A stretch of DNA of 64,000 bases from Deinococcus cellulosilyticus NBRC 106333 = KACC 11606. GTDB lineage: Bacteria; Deinococcota; Deinococci; Deinococcales; Deinococcaceae. This document shows positions 31,978-39,703 of the stretch, one piece after another (position 1 is the stretch's first letter; every line of letters starts with the position of its first letter). The notes under the pieces are model-generated. The model made no database searches and was not told the DNA's origin. It was given only the letters and a program-made list of their open reading frames with translations. The DNA lies in contig NZ_BJXB01000008.1 of NCBI RefSeq assembly GCF_007990775.1, positions 1 to 64,000 on the forward strand, read 5' to 3'. Both the position numbers and the translations under genes were made by a program.

Positions 31978-32738
31978 TTCACGACATCGCCGTACTGCTC
32001 GTTGACCGCTTTCAGGGACAGGTCGCCCTCTTCCAGAGCTGCATCGATGCTGACCCGCCCGTCAAAAACGAAACATTCCCCAACCCAGCCGTTGTTGCTT
32101 TCCGGGGCAGTCAGGAAGTAATTCATGATGCCCCCCTCAAGCTGATACACGTCCATGCCGAGGTCCAGCATCCAGGCACTGGCCTTCTCACAGCGGATGC
32201 CCCCGGTGCAGAACATGGCGATGCGCTTGCCTTCCCATTCTTTCTGGTGGTCCAGTACGTACTTCGCGAAATCACGGAACTTCTTGACCCCTGGATTGAT
32301 GGCCCCCTCAAAAGTGCCGATGCGGGCCTCAAAGTCGTTGCGGTTGTCCAGCACAACCACATCCTCCTGATGGATCAGGTCGAGCCACTCCGAAGGGGGC
32401 ACCTGCACTCCCGTTTTGCTGGTTGCATCCACGCCATCGATTCCCAGGGGGACCAGTTCAGGTTTCACGCGGATTTTCAGGCGTTTGAAGGGCATCTCGC
32501 TGGCAGGGGTGCGTTTGGGGTGCAGGCCTGTGAAACGGGGGTTCTGATGAAGCACCGTCCAGAAAGCATTCAACTGTGCCTCGGAGCCCGCCAGCATCCC
32601 ATTGATGCCTTCATGGGCCACCAGAATGCTTCCCCGCAGGCCGGAACGGGTGCACAGGTCGGTCAGGTCGGAAGCCAGTTGTTCTGGGTCATCCACCTGA
32701 ACAAATTTGTAGAAAGAGTCATGCCACAGGTCTAACAT
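31974..32738 (-). CDS. trhO: tRNA uridine-34 hydroxylase TrhO (rhodanese-like YceA)
   Basis: TrhO introduces 5-hydroxyuridine at the wobble position of tRNA. The 254-residue protein has the N-terminal UPF0176 domain (HEGINGMLAG) and a rhodanese domain with the active-site loop FCTGGIRCEKA and upstream VVLDNRNDFE. TAAAAT lies seven bases before the ATG at 32738, so the frame starts at 32774 and 32747 are not used. Coupled to a small downstream gene. Confidence 0.92.
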   Translation of the reverse strand: MLDLWHDSFYKFVQVDDPEQLASDLTDLCTRSGLRGSILVAHEGINGMLAGSEAQLNAFWTVLHQNPRFTGLHPKRTPASEMPFKRLKIRVKPELVPLGIDGVDATSKTGVQVPPSEWLDLIHQEDVVVLDNRNDFEARIGTFEGAINPGVKKFRDFAKYVLDHQKEWEGKRIAMFCTGGIRCEKASAWMLDLGMDVYQLEGGIMNYFLTAPESNNGWVGECFVFDGRVSIDAALEEGDLSLKAVNEQYGDVVK

Positions 32739-32745
32739 CAGGCCC

Positions 32746-32751
32746 ATTTTA
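32746..32751 (-). promoter_or_regulatory. trhO -10 box, leaderless
   Basis: TAAAAT lies 7 nt before the ATG at 32738. Confidence 0.55.
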
Positions 32752-32775
32752 CCAGTGAGAACAGAAAAACCCATG

Positions 32776-32809
32776 AAAAAGAGCAGCAGGAGATTCCTGC
32801 TGCTCTTTT
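32776..32809 (-). terminator. Terminator of the SLH-collagen-like gene
   Basis: AAAGAGCAGCAGG/CCTGCTGCTCTTT stem with A-run on one side and T-run on the other; lies just past the stop at 32831. Confidence 0.88.
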
Positions 32810-32830
32810 GTGTCCTGATGCCTTAAAGGT

Positions 32831-34234
32831 TCAGAAGCTGAACTTCACACCCACACGGGTTTTGACGCCCAGGTTGCTGGGAGCAGCAACGGTGTTGGTG
32901 GTCAGGTTGTACTGGGGATTGAATTCCCCGAACAGGGCGATGCGGTCGGTGACATCAAACTTGGCACCCACAACCCCGCCGATGTAGAAGTCAGAGCCAT
33001 TGCCTGAAGCATTCTGCAGGGGAGCCTGCTTCCAGCCTGCTCCCACACCGACATAAGGACCAAAACGGGAACCGTTGTCGAAGTCCAGAATCAGGTTGGC
33101 ATTTACGTCCAGCGCACTGTTGCTGGGGCGGTAGGAGGCACCAATGCGCACTCCAGCATTGCCAATCACGTCATTGATGCCGATGTTCCCACCGATCTCC
33201 AGACGGTCGGTGAAAGCTCCGGTGTCGGTCAGGCTGGCTGCGCCGTTCACGGACACGTAGAAGCGGGGGTTGTACACCACAGGGGTCACAGTGAAGTCAC
33301 TGGCAGATGTACCGGTGTCAGGGGTGGCCGTGGTGGTGTCAGGGGTGGTGGGCGTGATGTCAACGCTGGGGGTGGTGGTGTCAGGGGTGGTGGGGACCAC
33401 AGCACTGGCTCCGGGTTCACCCTGTGGGCCCTGGGGGCCAGCAGGACCCTGAGGGCCAGCAGGACCGGGCTCACCAGCAGGACCCTGAGGACCAGCAGGA
33501 CCCGCAGGACCGGGCTCACCAGCGGGACCCTGAGGACCAGCGGGACCGGCAGGACCGGGTTCACCAGCGGGACCCTGAGGACCAGCAGGACCCGCAGGGC
33601 CCACATCACCCGCAGGACCGGCAGGACCGGCGGGGCCAGCAGGACCCACATCACCCGCAGGGCCAGCAGGGCCAGGTTCACCCGCAGGGCCCTGAGGACC
33701 GGCAGGACCCGCAGGGCCTTGTGGACCAGGGGTGGTCTGGATGGTGGCAATCTGGTTCTGGGCCGTGGACAGATCGGTGCGCATGGTGTCCAGCTGCGCG
33801 ATCAGTTCGTCAATCTGGGCTTCCAGATCCTCAATGCGGGCATCGCGTTCAGCATCGGCTTCAGCGGCTGCGTCAAGGTCTGCGCGAATCTGGTCAAATT
33901 CACCGCCAAGTTCAGTCACCGCGTTCTGAATCAGGGTCAGGCCCTGGTCGTCCACGCTCTTCATGCTGGGACTGTTCAGCAGGCGGTACAGAATCAGGGC
34001 CATCTGGTAGCGGGTGAGGTTTTCATTCCCACGGTAGGTGCCGTCAGGGAAACCTTCCACCAGACCGTTGGCCACAGCCCAGCGCACAGCTTCTTCAGCC
34101 CAGTGGCCTGCGGGAATGTCCGTCAGGTTGGGCGTCGCCACTGTGGTGGTCGTTGTGGTGGTTGTGGTGCTTTGCGCGAATGCAATGGGTGCGCTCAGAA
34201 GTATGGCGGTGGTTAAAATCAGTCTTTTTCGCAT
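32831..34234 (-). CDS. SLH-domain, coiled-coil, collagen-like, beta-barrel envelope protein
   Basis: A 467-residue exported protein: signal peptide (1-20), Thr-rich linker (22-31), one SLH domain (36-88: HWAEEAVRWAVANGLVEGFPDGTYRGNE), an acidic coiled coil (100-165), a collagen-like stretch of about 36 Gly-X-Y triplets (170-277, mostly GPA, GPQ and GEP), a Thr/Pro/Asp linker (280-305) and a C-terminal outer-membrane beta-barrel ending in Phe (320-467). The SLH plus coiled coil plus barrel layout is that of SlpA-type cell-wall tethers; the collagen-like rod is an unusual insert. GGGGA precedes the ATG. A 5-prime leader with an inverted repeat lies upstream. Confidence 0.9.
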   Translation of the reverse strand: MRKRLILTTAILLSAPIAFAQSTTTTTTTTTVATPNLTDIPAGHWAEEAVRWAVANGLVEGFPDGTYRGNENLTRYQMALILYRLLNSPSMKSVDDQGLTLIQNAVTELGGEFDQIRADLDAAAEADAERDARIEDLEAQIDELIAQLDTMRTDLSTAQNQIATIQTTPGPQGPAGPAGPQGPAGEPGPAGPAGDVGPAGPAGPAGPAGDVGPAGPAGPQGPAGEPGPAGPAGPQGPAGEPGPAGPAGPQGPAGEPGPAGPQGPAGPQGPQGEPGASAVVPTTPDTTTPSVDITPTTPDTTTATPDTGTSASDFTVTPVVYNPRFYVSVNGAASLTDTGAFTDRLEIGGNIGINDVIGNAGVRIGASYRPSNSALDVNANLILDFDNGSRFGPYVGVGAGWKQAPLQNASGNGSDFYIGGVVGAKFDVTDRIALFGEFNPQYNLTTNTVAAPSNLGVKTRVGVKFSF

Positions 34235-34252
34235 CGTTTTCCCCACTTTCTA

Positions 34253-34285
34253 CGTGATGAAATGCACGTTCATCTGCTCATCACG
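34253..34285 (-). promoter_or_regulatory. Inverted repeat in the 5-prime leader of the SLH gene
   Basis: CGTGATGA/TCATCACG, perfect 8-bp arms 17 bp apart, ending 18 bp before the start codon. It could form a leader hairpin near the ribosome binding site. Confidence 0.45.
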
Positions 34286-34452
34286 CTAAACAGGGCCGAT
34301 GATGTTGCTGTAAACAAACATTAAATTCAACGGCATTCTTAGGATTTTTCACAATTGCTCTTCCCTATGCCGTACGTCAGAAAATTCTGTATGAGGGAGT
34401 TAAACAATTGCTTAAGAAAGCGCTTTTCTTCACCGTTGGGCTCACACGCAGT

Positions 34453-35052
34453 TCATGAGTCCAGCATCACTTTTCCCTGGCCTCTGGTGGCGTCCTGGAC
34501 CTGCTGCTGGAGCGTTTCAAACTCGTCTGCCAGAAGCGTGAGATGGAAGGTGAGACCCTGCTCAGTGTATTCCTCCGAGCGTTCAAAGAGGGTGAATCCT
34601 TCCAGAAGCCTGTACAGGACACTGTTGAGCTCAAAAGGAACCTGGATGTCCAGAGAGACCCTCGGGAGTTCCTCATGTTTTTCAGCTGTGCGCAGGGCCT
34701 CTGCAGCGGAACCTCCATATGCCCTGACCAGACCGCCCGCACCGAGTTTGGTGCCTCCGTAGTAGCGCACCACGGCAACCACAGTATGGTCCAGCCCCTG
34801 GCCTTCAATGGCCCGCAAGATGGGTTGACCTGCGGTGCCACCAGGTTCTCCGTCGTCGTTGAAGCGGTATTGCTGTTCTATTTTGTAAGCCCAGCAGACG
34901 TGGGTGGCCTCAGGATGTTTCTGGCGCACCCCTTGTACAAAGGCCAGGGCTTCTTCTGGTGTATCGCTGCGGGAAGCATAGACCAGAAAATCTGAACCTT
35001 TCACTTCTTCCTGATGCTCGGTGGGATGTTTGAGCGTGGTGAAAAGGGCCAT
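34453..35052 (-). CDS. YigZ/IMPACT-family protein
   Basis: The 199-residue protein has the IMPACT N-terminal signature (GSDFLVYASRSDTPEEAL; THVCWAYKI; NDDGEPGGTAGQPIL; VVAVVRYYGGTKLGAGGLVRAYG) and a DUF1949-like C-terminal ferredoxin-fold domain. IMPACT proteins contact ribosomes or translation regulators; the bacterial role is unsettled. It starts four bases after the stop of the Nudix gene, forming a two-gene operon. The 200 bp before the SLH gene separate it from that gene. Confidence 0.9.
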   Translation of the reverse strand: MALFTTLKHPTEHQEEVKGSDFLVYASRSDTPEEALAFVQGVRQKHPEATHVCWAYKIEQQYRFNDDGEPGGTAGQPILRAIEGQGLDHTVVAVVRYYGGTKLGAGGLVRAYGGSAAEALRTAEKHEELPRVSLDIQVPFELNSVLYRLLEGFTLFERSEEYTEQGLTFHLTLLADEFETLQQQVQDATRGQGKVMLDS

Positions 35053-35056
35053 GAAG

Positions 35057-35641
35057 TTAAAGCAACCCCTTCTCCTGCAGCAGAGGTCTGGCCTGGAACA
35101 GGGCAATCACAGTGTTGCCATCCAGAATTTCTCCGGCATCCAGCATCCGGTAAACTTCCTGAACCGGGGTCAAATTCAGGGTCAGGAGCTCACTTTCCTC
35201 TAATTGAGGTTCACCAAGTGTCACTCCCAGCGCAACAAAGGGATAGAAGACAGCACCCGTGAAAGCAGGCTGCGGAAAGAAAGCAGGCAGGGCATGCCAC
35301 TCTTTCGCCTCTCCTCCCACCTCTTCGAGCAGCTCTCTTTTTGCGCACTCAAACACATCTTCTCCAGGTTCCACACTTCCGGCAGGCACCTCGGTGATCA
35401 CCCGGCGCAGCGGATGGCGGTACTGGTCGATCAGGGCCACCTCTCCACTTTCGGTGATGGGCAGAATGAAGACCGCAGCCGCACCCAGCGGACGGTACAC
35501 ATACTCAAACTGCATTCCAGTCGGGGTTTCCACATGGTCCACCAGAATTCTGCGGGGTTTTGGGTGGATCTCGCGGGTGGAAATGACCCTGTACTGTTCG
35601 ATTGGAGTTTCATGAAACAAGTCCCAGTTGCGATGGCGCAT
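35057..35641 (-). CDS. Nudix hydrolase, ADP-ribose pyrophosphatase-like
   Basis: The 194-residue protein carries the Nudix box GSVEPGEDVFECAKRELLEE (about 92-111), fitting Gx5Ex7REUxEE, with the N-terminal strand domain (RILVDHVETPTG) typical of dimeric ADP-ribose pyrophosphatases (COG0494, NudF-like). TACCTT six bases before the ATG indicates a leaderless transcript. Its first bases overlap the start region of the divergent amidase. Confidence 0.88.
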   Translation of the reverse strand: MRHRNWDLFHETPIEQYRVISTREIHPKPRRILVDHVETPTGMQFEYVYRPLGAAAVFILPITESGEVALIDQYRHPLRRVITEVPAGSVEPGEDVFECAKRELLEEVGGEAKEWHALPAFFPQPAFTGAVFYPFVALGVTLGEPQLEESELLTLNLTPVQEVYRMLDAGEILDGNTVIALFQARPLLQEKGLL

Positions 35642-36764
35642 GCATTTAAGGTACTACGGATGGGTGCACCACCTCGCGCGTTTTTTCACGGTTTTGCTGG
35701 CCCCACTCGTCCTCTCCACCACGCTCGCCCAGGGGGTCCTGTCGGCACCCCGATCTGCCAAACGCGAGGGATTCACCCGGGTCGTTCTGGACCTGCCCCC
35801 CAACACCCCCTACCTGCTCACCTATCTGCCTGACGGCATCCAGATCCGCCTGACTGGCATGCAGGCTGCGCCCCTCTCAGGCACCCTGAATGCTGCTGAT
35901 GTGCAGTCCTGGTCCTACGCTGCCGATGCAGACGGGGTCACAGTGCGCTTCAAGACCCCCTTTCCGGTGAACGACCAGCGGGGATTGAAGTTCCTGCCCC
36001 TGCCTCCCAGTGAAGACAGCACCCAGCTCAGACTGGTGCTCGATTTCTCTCCAGGGATGCTCAGAATTGATCCCTTCCAGCCGCAACCCCTTCCTGTCTT
36101 CCCCCTCAACACCCAGATCGTGCTGGACCCGGGTCACGGCGGCAGTGATCCCGGTGCTGTCGGAGGGGTGGTTGAAAAAGAAGTGACCCTGCAGGTGGCC
36201 CAGATGGTGCGGGACCACCTCACCCAGGCAGGCGCACAGGTCACTTTGACCCGCAACGCAGATGTGGACCTCAGCCCCATCAAAGACCGCGATCTGCGGG
36301 CAAGGGCCGCAATGGGGAAACCTCCACAGCAGTACTTTGTTTCCATCCACGTGAACAGTGACACGGCAGGCAATGGAGCCGGAATTGAAACCTGGTATTA
36401 CACCCCACAGAGCAAAACTTTTGCAGACGCCCTGCAAAGACGCATGATCGAGATGACCGCCCACACCTCCAGGGGGGTCAAACGGGCTCCTTTTGTGGTC
36501 ATCAAAGAACCCTACATCCCTGCCGCACTGGTGGAGGTGGGCTTTGCCAGCCATCCCCTCGACAGCGAGAACCTGAGAAACCCCATCCACCTGCAACGCA
36601 TTGCTTATGGCATTGCCCAGGCCATCCGGGACCAGTACCCCACCCTGCCCTCTCTGGCTCCTGTGACCCCTCCAGAGCCTTCCATTCCTCTCCCCACCAC
36701 CCCATTGGAGACCCCTGATCCCTCAGTTCCTCTTGATCCCGACTTTGAGCATGGACAAATGTAA
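35640..36764 (+). CDS. N-acetylmuramoyl-L-alanine amidase (Amidase_3)
   Basis: A secreted zinc amidase that cleaves the stem peptide from peptidoglycan. After a signal peptide (hydrophobic core FFTVLLAPLVLSTTLA) comes an AMIN-like domain (about 40-140) and the catalytic domain with zinc ligands in VLDPGHGGSDPG, the Glu in VVEKEV, SIHVNS and the closing ALVEVGFASHP. A Pro-rich tail of 40 residues ends the 374-residue protein. The start could be ATG 35640 or GTG 35664 (six bases after TACTAC); the latter avoids overlap with the divergent Nudix start codon. Confidence 0.9.
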   Translation: MHLRYYGWVHHLARFFTVLLAPLVLSTTLAQGVLSAPRSAKREGFTRVVLDLPPNTPYLLTYLPDGIQIRLTGMQAAPLSGTLNAADVQSWSYAADADGVTVRFKTPFPVNDQRGLKFLPLPPSEDSTQLRLVLDFSPGMLRIDPFQPQPLPVFPLNTQIVLDPGHGGSDPGAVGGVVEKEVTLQVAQMVRDHLTQAGAQVTLTRNADVDLSPIKDRDLRARAAMGKPPQQYFVSIHVNSDTAGNGAGIETWYYTPQSKTFADALQRRMIEMTAHTSRGVKRAPFVVIKEPYIPAALVEVGFASHPLDSENLRNPIHLQRIAYGIAQAIRDQYPTLPSLAPVTPPEPSIPLPTTPLETPDPSVPLDPDFEHGQM

Positions 36765-36784
36765 GGTGAATGACCGAAAACCAT

Positions 36785-36790
36785 TACAAT
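36785..36790 (+). promoter_or_regulatory. -10 box of a near-leaderless promoter
   Basis: TACAAT lies 7 nt before the ATG at 36798. Confidence 0.55.
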
Positions 36791-36797
36791 GTGAAAC

Positions 36798-37655
36798 ATG
36801 CAACTGATCGAACAACTGCAGAGCCTCTTCGGGGGATTTGAATCGTTCTGGCTGATCGTCACACAGTTTGGCAATGACATGACTTTCATCGCCTTGCTGG
36901 CCCTCTATTACTGGCTGGTCAGCCCGTCTGGAGGCCGCCAGCTTGGTGTGTGGTTCGGCATCAGCCTGCTGGTGAACACCCTGATCAAAGACAGTCTGGG
37001 ATACGAGCGCCCCTACGACCTCAAACCCGAGATCGCCAGTGAGGCCGCCAAAGCCACCGGAACTGGACCAGGCCTTCCAAGCGGACACGCCCAGATGAGC
37101 GCCACCATGTGGTGGATTGCCGCCACCCAGATCAAAAAGACCTGGTTCTGGGTGCTGGCTGTTGTGCTGGTCCTCCTGATTGGCCTGTCCCGCATTGTGC
37201 TGGGGGTGCACTTCCCTGCCGATGTGATCGGAGGCCTGATTCTGGGTGCCCTGTTCGTGCTGACTGCGGCTTTCGTGCAGGTCCCCGGTCTGAACATGGT
37301 CGCCCGCATCATCACAGGCGTTCTCGGTCTGGGCCTCGCCCTCCTGATTCCCAGCCTGGCCCTGAGTTTTGCAGTGCTTTCTGGAGCCCTGATCTGCAGC
37401 GGCAAATACGAAGCCCCCAGAACCATCGGGCACAAACTGGGAACAGCCCTGGTGGGTCTGCTGCTGGTGGCCATTGTCTACATCGGTCCCAAAGTGATCC
37501 TGAATGACCAGATGGAGCACAGTGCTGTGGGTGAATTCCTGCGCTACTTCGCTCTGGTGCTGGTGGCCCTGGCTGTGGTTCCCCGCGTGATGCGCTTCAA
37601 GCCCCTCCAGGCCGAACCTGCCCCTGCACTGGGCACCGTGGTCAGCGGAGACTGA
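36798..37655 (+). CDS. PAP2-superfamily membrane phosphatase
   Basis: An integral membrane phosphatase with about seven hydrophobic segments and the three PAP2 motifs: KDSLGYERP, PSGHAQ and SRIVLGVHFPAD. It may dephosphorylate undecaprenyl pyrophosphate or phosphatidate; the sequence does not tell which. TACAAT lies seven bases before the ATG. It follows the amidase by 33 bp with its own promoter, and both act on the envelope. Confidence 0.92.
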   Translation: MQLIEQLQSLFGGFESFWLIVTQFGNDMTFIALLALYYWLVSPSGGRQLGVWFGISLLVNTLIKDSLGYERPYDLKPEIASEAAKATGTGPGLPSGHAQMSATMWWIAATQIKKTWFWVLAVVLVLLIGLSRIVLGVHFPADVIGGLILGALFVLTAAFVQVPGLNMVARIITGVLGLGLALLIPSLALSFAVLSGALICSGKYEAPRTIGHKLGTALVGLLLVAIVYIGPKVILNDQMEHSAVGEFLRYFALVLVALAVVPRVMRFKPLQAEPAPALGTVVSGD

Positions 37656-37675
37656 AGCTTCCTTACGCTGCGCTT

Positions 37676-37704
37676 TCCTCCCCTGCAAACAGGGGAGGAT
37701 TTTT
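37676..37704 (+). terminator. Intrinsic terminator
   Basis: TCCTCCCCTG/CAGGGGAGGA stem with CAAA loop and five or more T residues. Confidence 0.9.
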
Positions 37705-37711
37705 GTGGTCT

Positions 37712-38419
37712 TCAGATCACCCGGCGGTCTTGATTCTCAGCACGAACGCCACGGGTGTAGCGCTGTTCCAGAAAGCGAATCACCCGGGTCAGGGTGAAGG
37801 TGATCAGGAAATACACCACGGCCAGCACAGCGTAGGTCTCAAACTGGCGGTAGGTCGCCCCGATGATCAGCGATCCCTGCCTGAAGAGTTCCGTGATGGT
37901 CACGGCACTGGCCAGACTGCTGCCCAGAATCAGCGAGATGAACTCGTTGCCCAGCGCAGGCAGAATGAACATCATCGCTTGTGGGACAATCACCGACTGC
38001 AGGGTCTGCATGTTGTTGAGGCCCAGGCTTCTGGCGGCCTCAACCTGGCCTCTGGGAATGCTCTGCAGTCCGCCGCGCACAATTTCGGAGATGTAGGCGG
38101 CAGAGTAAAGCCCGAGGGCAAGCACTGCTGCAGGAAAAGCATCCAGGAAAACCCCCACTGCAGGCAGACCGTAGTACACCACGCTGAGCTGCACAATCAG
38201 GGGAATGCCCCGCACAAAAGTCACGTAGGCCAGTCCAAGCTGGGAAAGCACCGGAACCCTCCAGAGCCTGACCACCGCAATGAGCATCCCGAAAATCAGT
38301 CCGACGCCCAGTGCACTCAGGCTGACTTTCAGGGTCATGAGGGTGGCGGTCCACAGCAACTGTGGACGGTCTCCTTCAAAAATGGACTGGAAGCCCTGCA
38401 GCAACTCTGAAACGGTCAC
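37712..38419 (-). CDS. Polar amino acid ABC transporter permease (His/Glu/Gln type)
   Basis: The 235-residue inner-membrane permease has five or so transmembrane helices and the EAA loop EAARSLGLNNMQTLQSVIVPQA that contacts the ATPase. It is of the HisM/GlnP family. It starts with GTG directly after the esterase stop. No cognate ATPase or binding protein lies nearby, so the rest of the transporter must be elsewhere. Confidence 0.9.
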   Translation of the reverse strand: MTVSELLQGFQSIFEGDRPQLLWTATLMTLKVSLSALGVGLIFGMLIAVVRLWRVPVLSQLGLAYVTFVRGIPLIVQLSVVYYGLPAVGVFLDAFPAAVLALGLYSAAYISEIVRGGLQSIPRGQVEAARSLGLNNMQTLQSVIVPQAMMFILPALGNEFISLILGSSLASAVTITELFRQGSLIIGATYRQFETYAVLAVVYFLITFTLTRVIRFLEQRYTRGVRAENQDRRVI

Positions 38420-39433
38420 TCACACACCCAGAATGTAAAGCATGGCCTCTGGAATGGCATTCCTCCAGGTCACCCAGTTGTGCCCACTCTGGTACTCCCG
38501 GTACTGGTGGGGAATCTGCAGTTCGTGCATCAGTGCGGCCATCTTGCGGTTGACCGTGCAGAGCCACTCGATGGTTCCGGTGTCCAGTGAGACCCTCAGG
38601 TGACGGGGAGGGTTCTGCTTGAGGTGGTCCAGAATCCACGGGTGGGCCTCATAGGCATCGTAATCTGCCCTTCCAGGTTCGGCCAGGAAAGCCCCGGAGT
38701 GGGCCACCACATGCCGGAAGACCTCCGGGTGTTTGCTGGCTGTGTAAAGGCTGATCAGGCCCCCCAGAGAAGCCCCCCACATGCCTCTGCCCTCTGGATC
38801 GGTCCGCACAGCGTAACTGGATTCCACCATCGGGAAGACCTCGGTCTGCAGGAAGGTGAAGTAGTCGTCGTTCAGGTAGTACTCGATGGTGCGGTCATTG
38901 GGTTCCAGAAAGACAAACACTGCGGGTTGCATGCGGTTCTCGGCAATCAGGATGTCCGCGATCTCCCCGAGCCTTCCCGTTCTGAAGAAAGCCACCCCAT
39001 CTTGCACATAGAACACCGGATATTTCTGGCTGGCATCGTAATTCGCAGGCGTGTACACATAAGCCCTGCGGGTCCCGGAGAAAACCGACCCCTCCCACAC
39101 GTGCCTGTGCACTGTGCCCGCAGGAACATCCTTCTTGCTGTTCATCTGCTTCAGGACCCGGTGCAGCTCATAGCTCCCGATCTGAATGGCCCGGGGATAA
39201 TTCCACCAGGGGTTCAGGCTCTTCTGGGGATTGTCGGGATCTGCAAAAGGTTTCCCATCCTCTCCAATCCACGCGTATTCCACCCAGCTGTTCCTGGGAA
39301 ATTCCAGCTCCACATGCCCTGTAGAAACCGGAATGGATTCACTGCGGTGCCAGTCGGTGAAATCTCCAGTCAGGCCCACTGCACCTGCCGGAGGGAAGAA
39401 ACGGACTTTTTGACCCAACACTTCAAACGCCAT
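38420..39433 (-). CDS. Esterase of the Fes/EsteraseD type with N-terminal CBM48-like domain
   Basis: The 337-residue protein begins with an Ig/CBM48-like domain (VRFFPPAGAVGLTGDFTDW) as in enterochelin esterases, then an esterase domain with RRAYVYTPANYD, VFYVQDGVAFF, nucleophile GASLGG and late His in SGHNW. Substrate unknown; siderophore esters are one possibility. TAAACT seven bases before the ATG at 39433 sets the start. It is cotranscribed with an amino-acid permease. Confidence 0.85.
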   Translation of the reverse strand: MAFEVLGQKVRFFPPAGAVGLTGDFTDWHRSESIPVSTGHVELEFPRNSWVEYAWIGEDGKPFADPDNPQKSLNPWWNYPRAIQIGSYELHRVLKQMNSKKDVPAGTVHRHVWEGSVFSGTRRAYVYTPANYDASQKYPVFYVQDGVAFFRTGRLGEIADILIAENRMQPAVFVFLEPNDRTIEYYLNDDYFTFLQTEVFPMVESSYAVRTDPEGRGMWGASLGGLISLYTASKHPEVFRHVVAHSGAFLAEPGRADYDAYEAHPWILDHLKQNPPRHLRVSLDTGTIEWLCTVNRKMAALMHELQIPHQYREYQSGHNWVTWRNAIPEAMLYILGV

Positions 39434-39440
39434 GGTTGGT

Positions 39441-39446
39441 AGTTTA
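39441..39446 (-). promoter_or_regulatory. -10 box of a near-leaderless promoter
   Basis: TAAACT lies 7 nt before the ATG at 39433. Confidence 0.55.
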
Positions 39447-39451
39447 ACAGC

Positions 39452-39690
39452 AAGATCCCCCCTGCCCTTCGCGTTGCTCAGGGCGGTCCCCCCTTGAGGA
39501 AGGGGGGTTGGTGATCGACCGAACTGGAGACCATTCCAGACGCATAACAAGTCCCCCTTAACAAGGGGGACAGCTTCGAGCGAATGCGAGAAGCAGGGGG
39601 ATCTGGCGTGGCAGCAACCCCAGGCGCACACCAAGTCCCCCTTCGTCAAGGGGGACCGTTCCTAGCAGCGCGAGGAACAGGGGGATCTGA
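39452..39690. repeat. Three copies of a C-rich/G-rich palindromic repeat
   Basis: Two direct copies (39549-39607 and 39632-39690) start AAGTCCCCCTT, contain CAAGGGGGAC and end AGGGGGATCTG. A third, inverted copy covers about 39452-39510. Units are about 59 bp and each can fold into a hairpin. The 270-bp gap holds nothing else. Confidence 0.8.
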
Positions 39691-39703
39691 CTTGGCATTG
39701 CAC

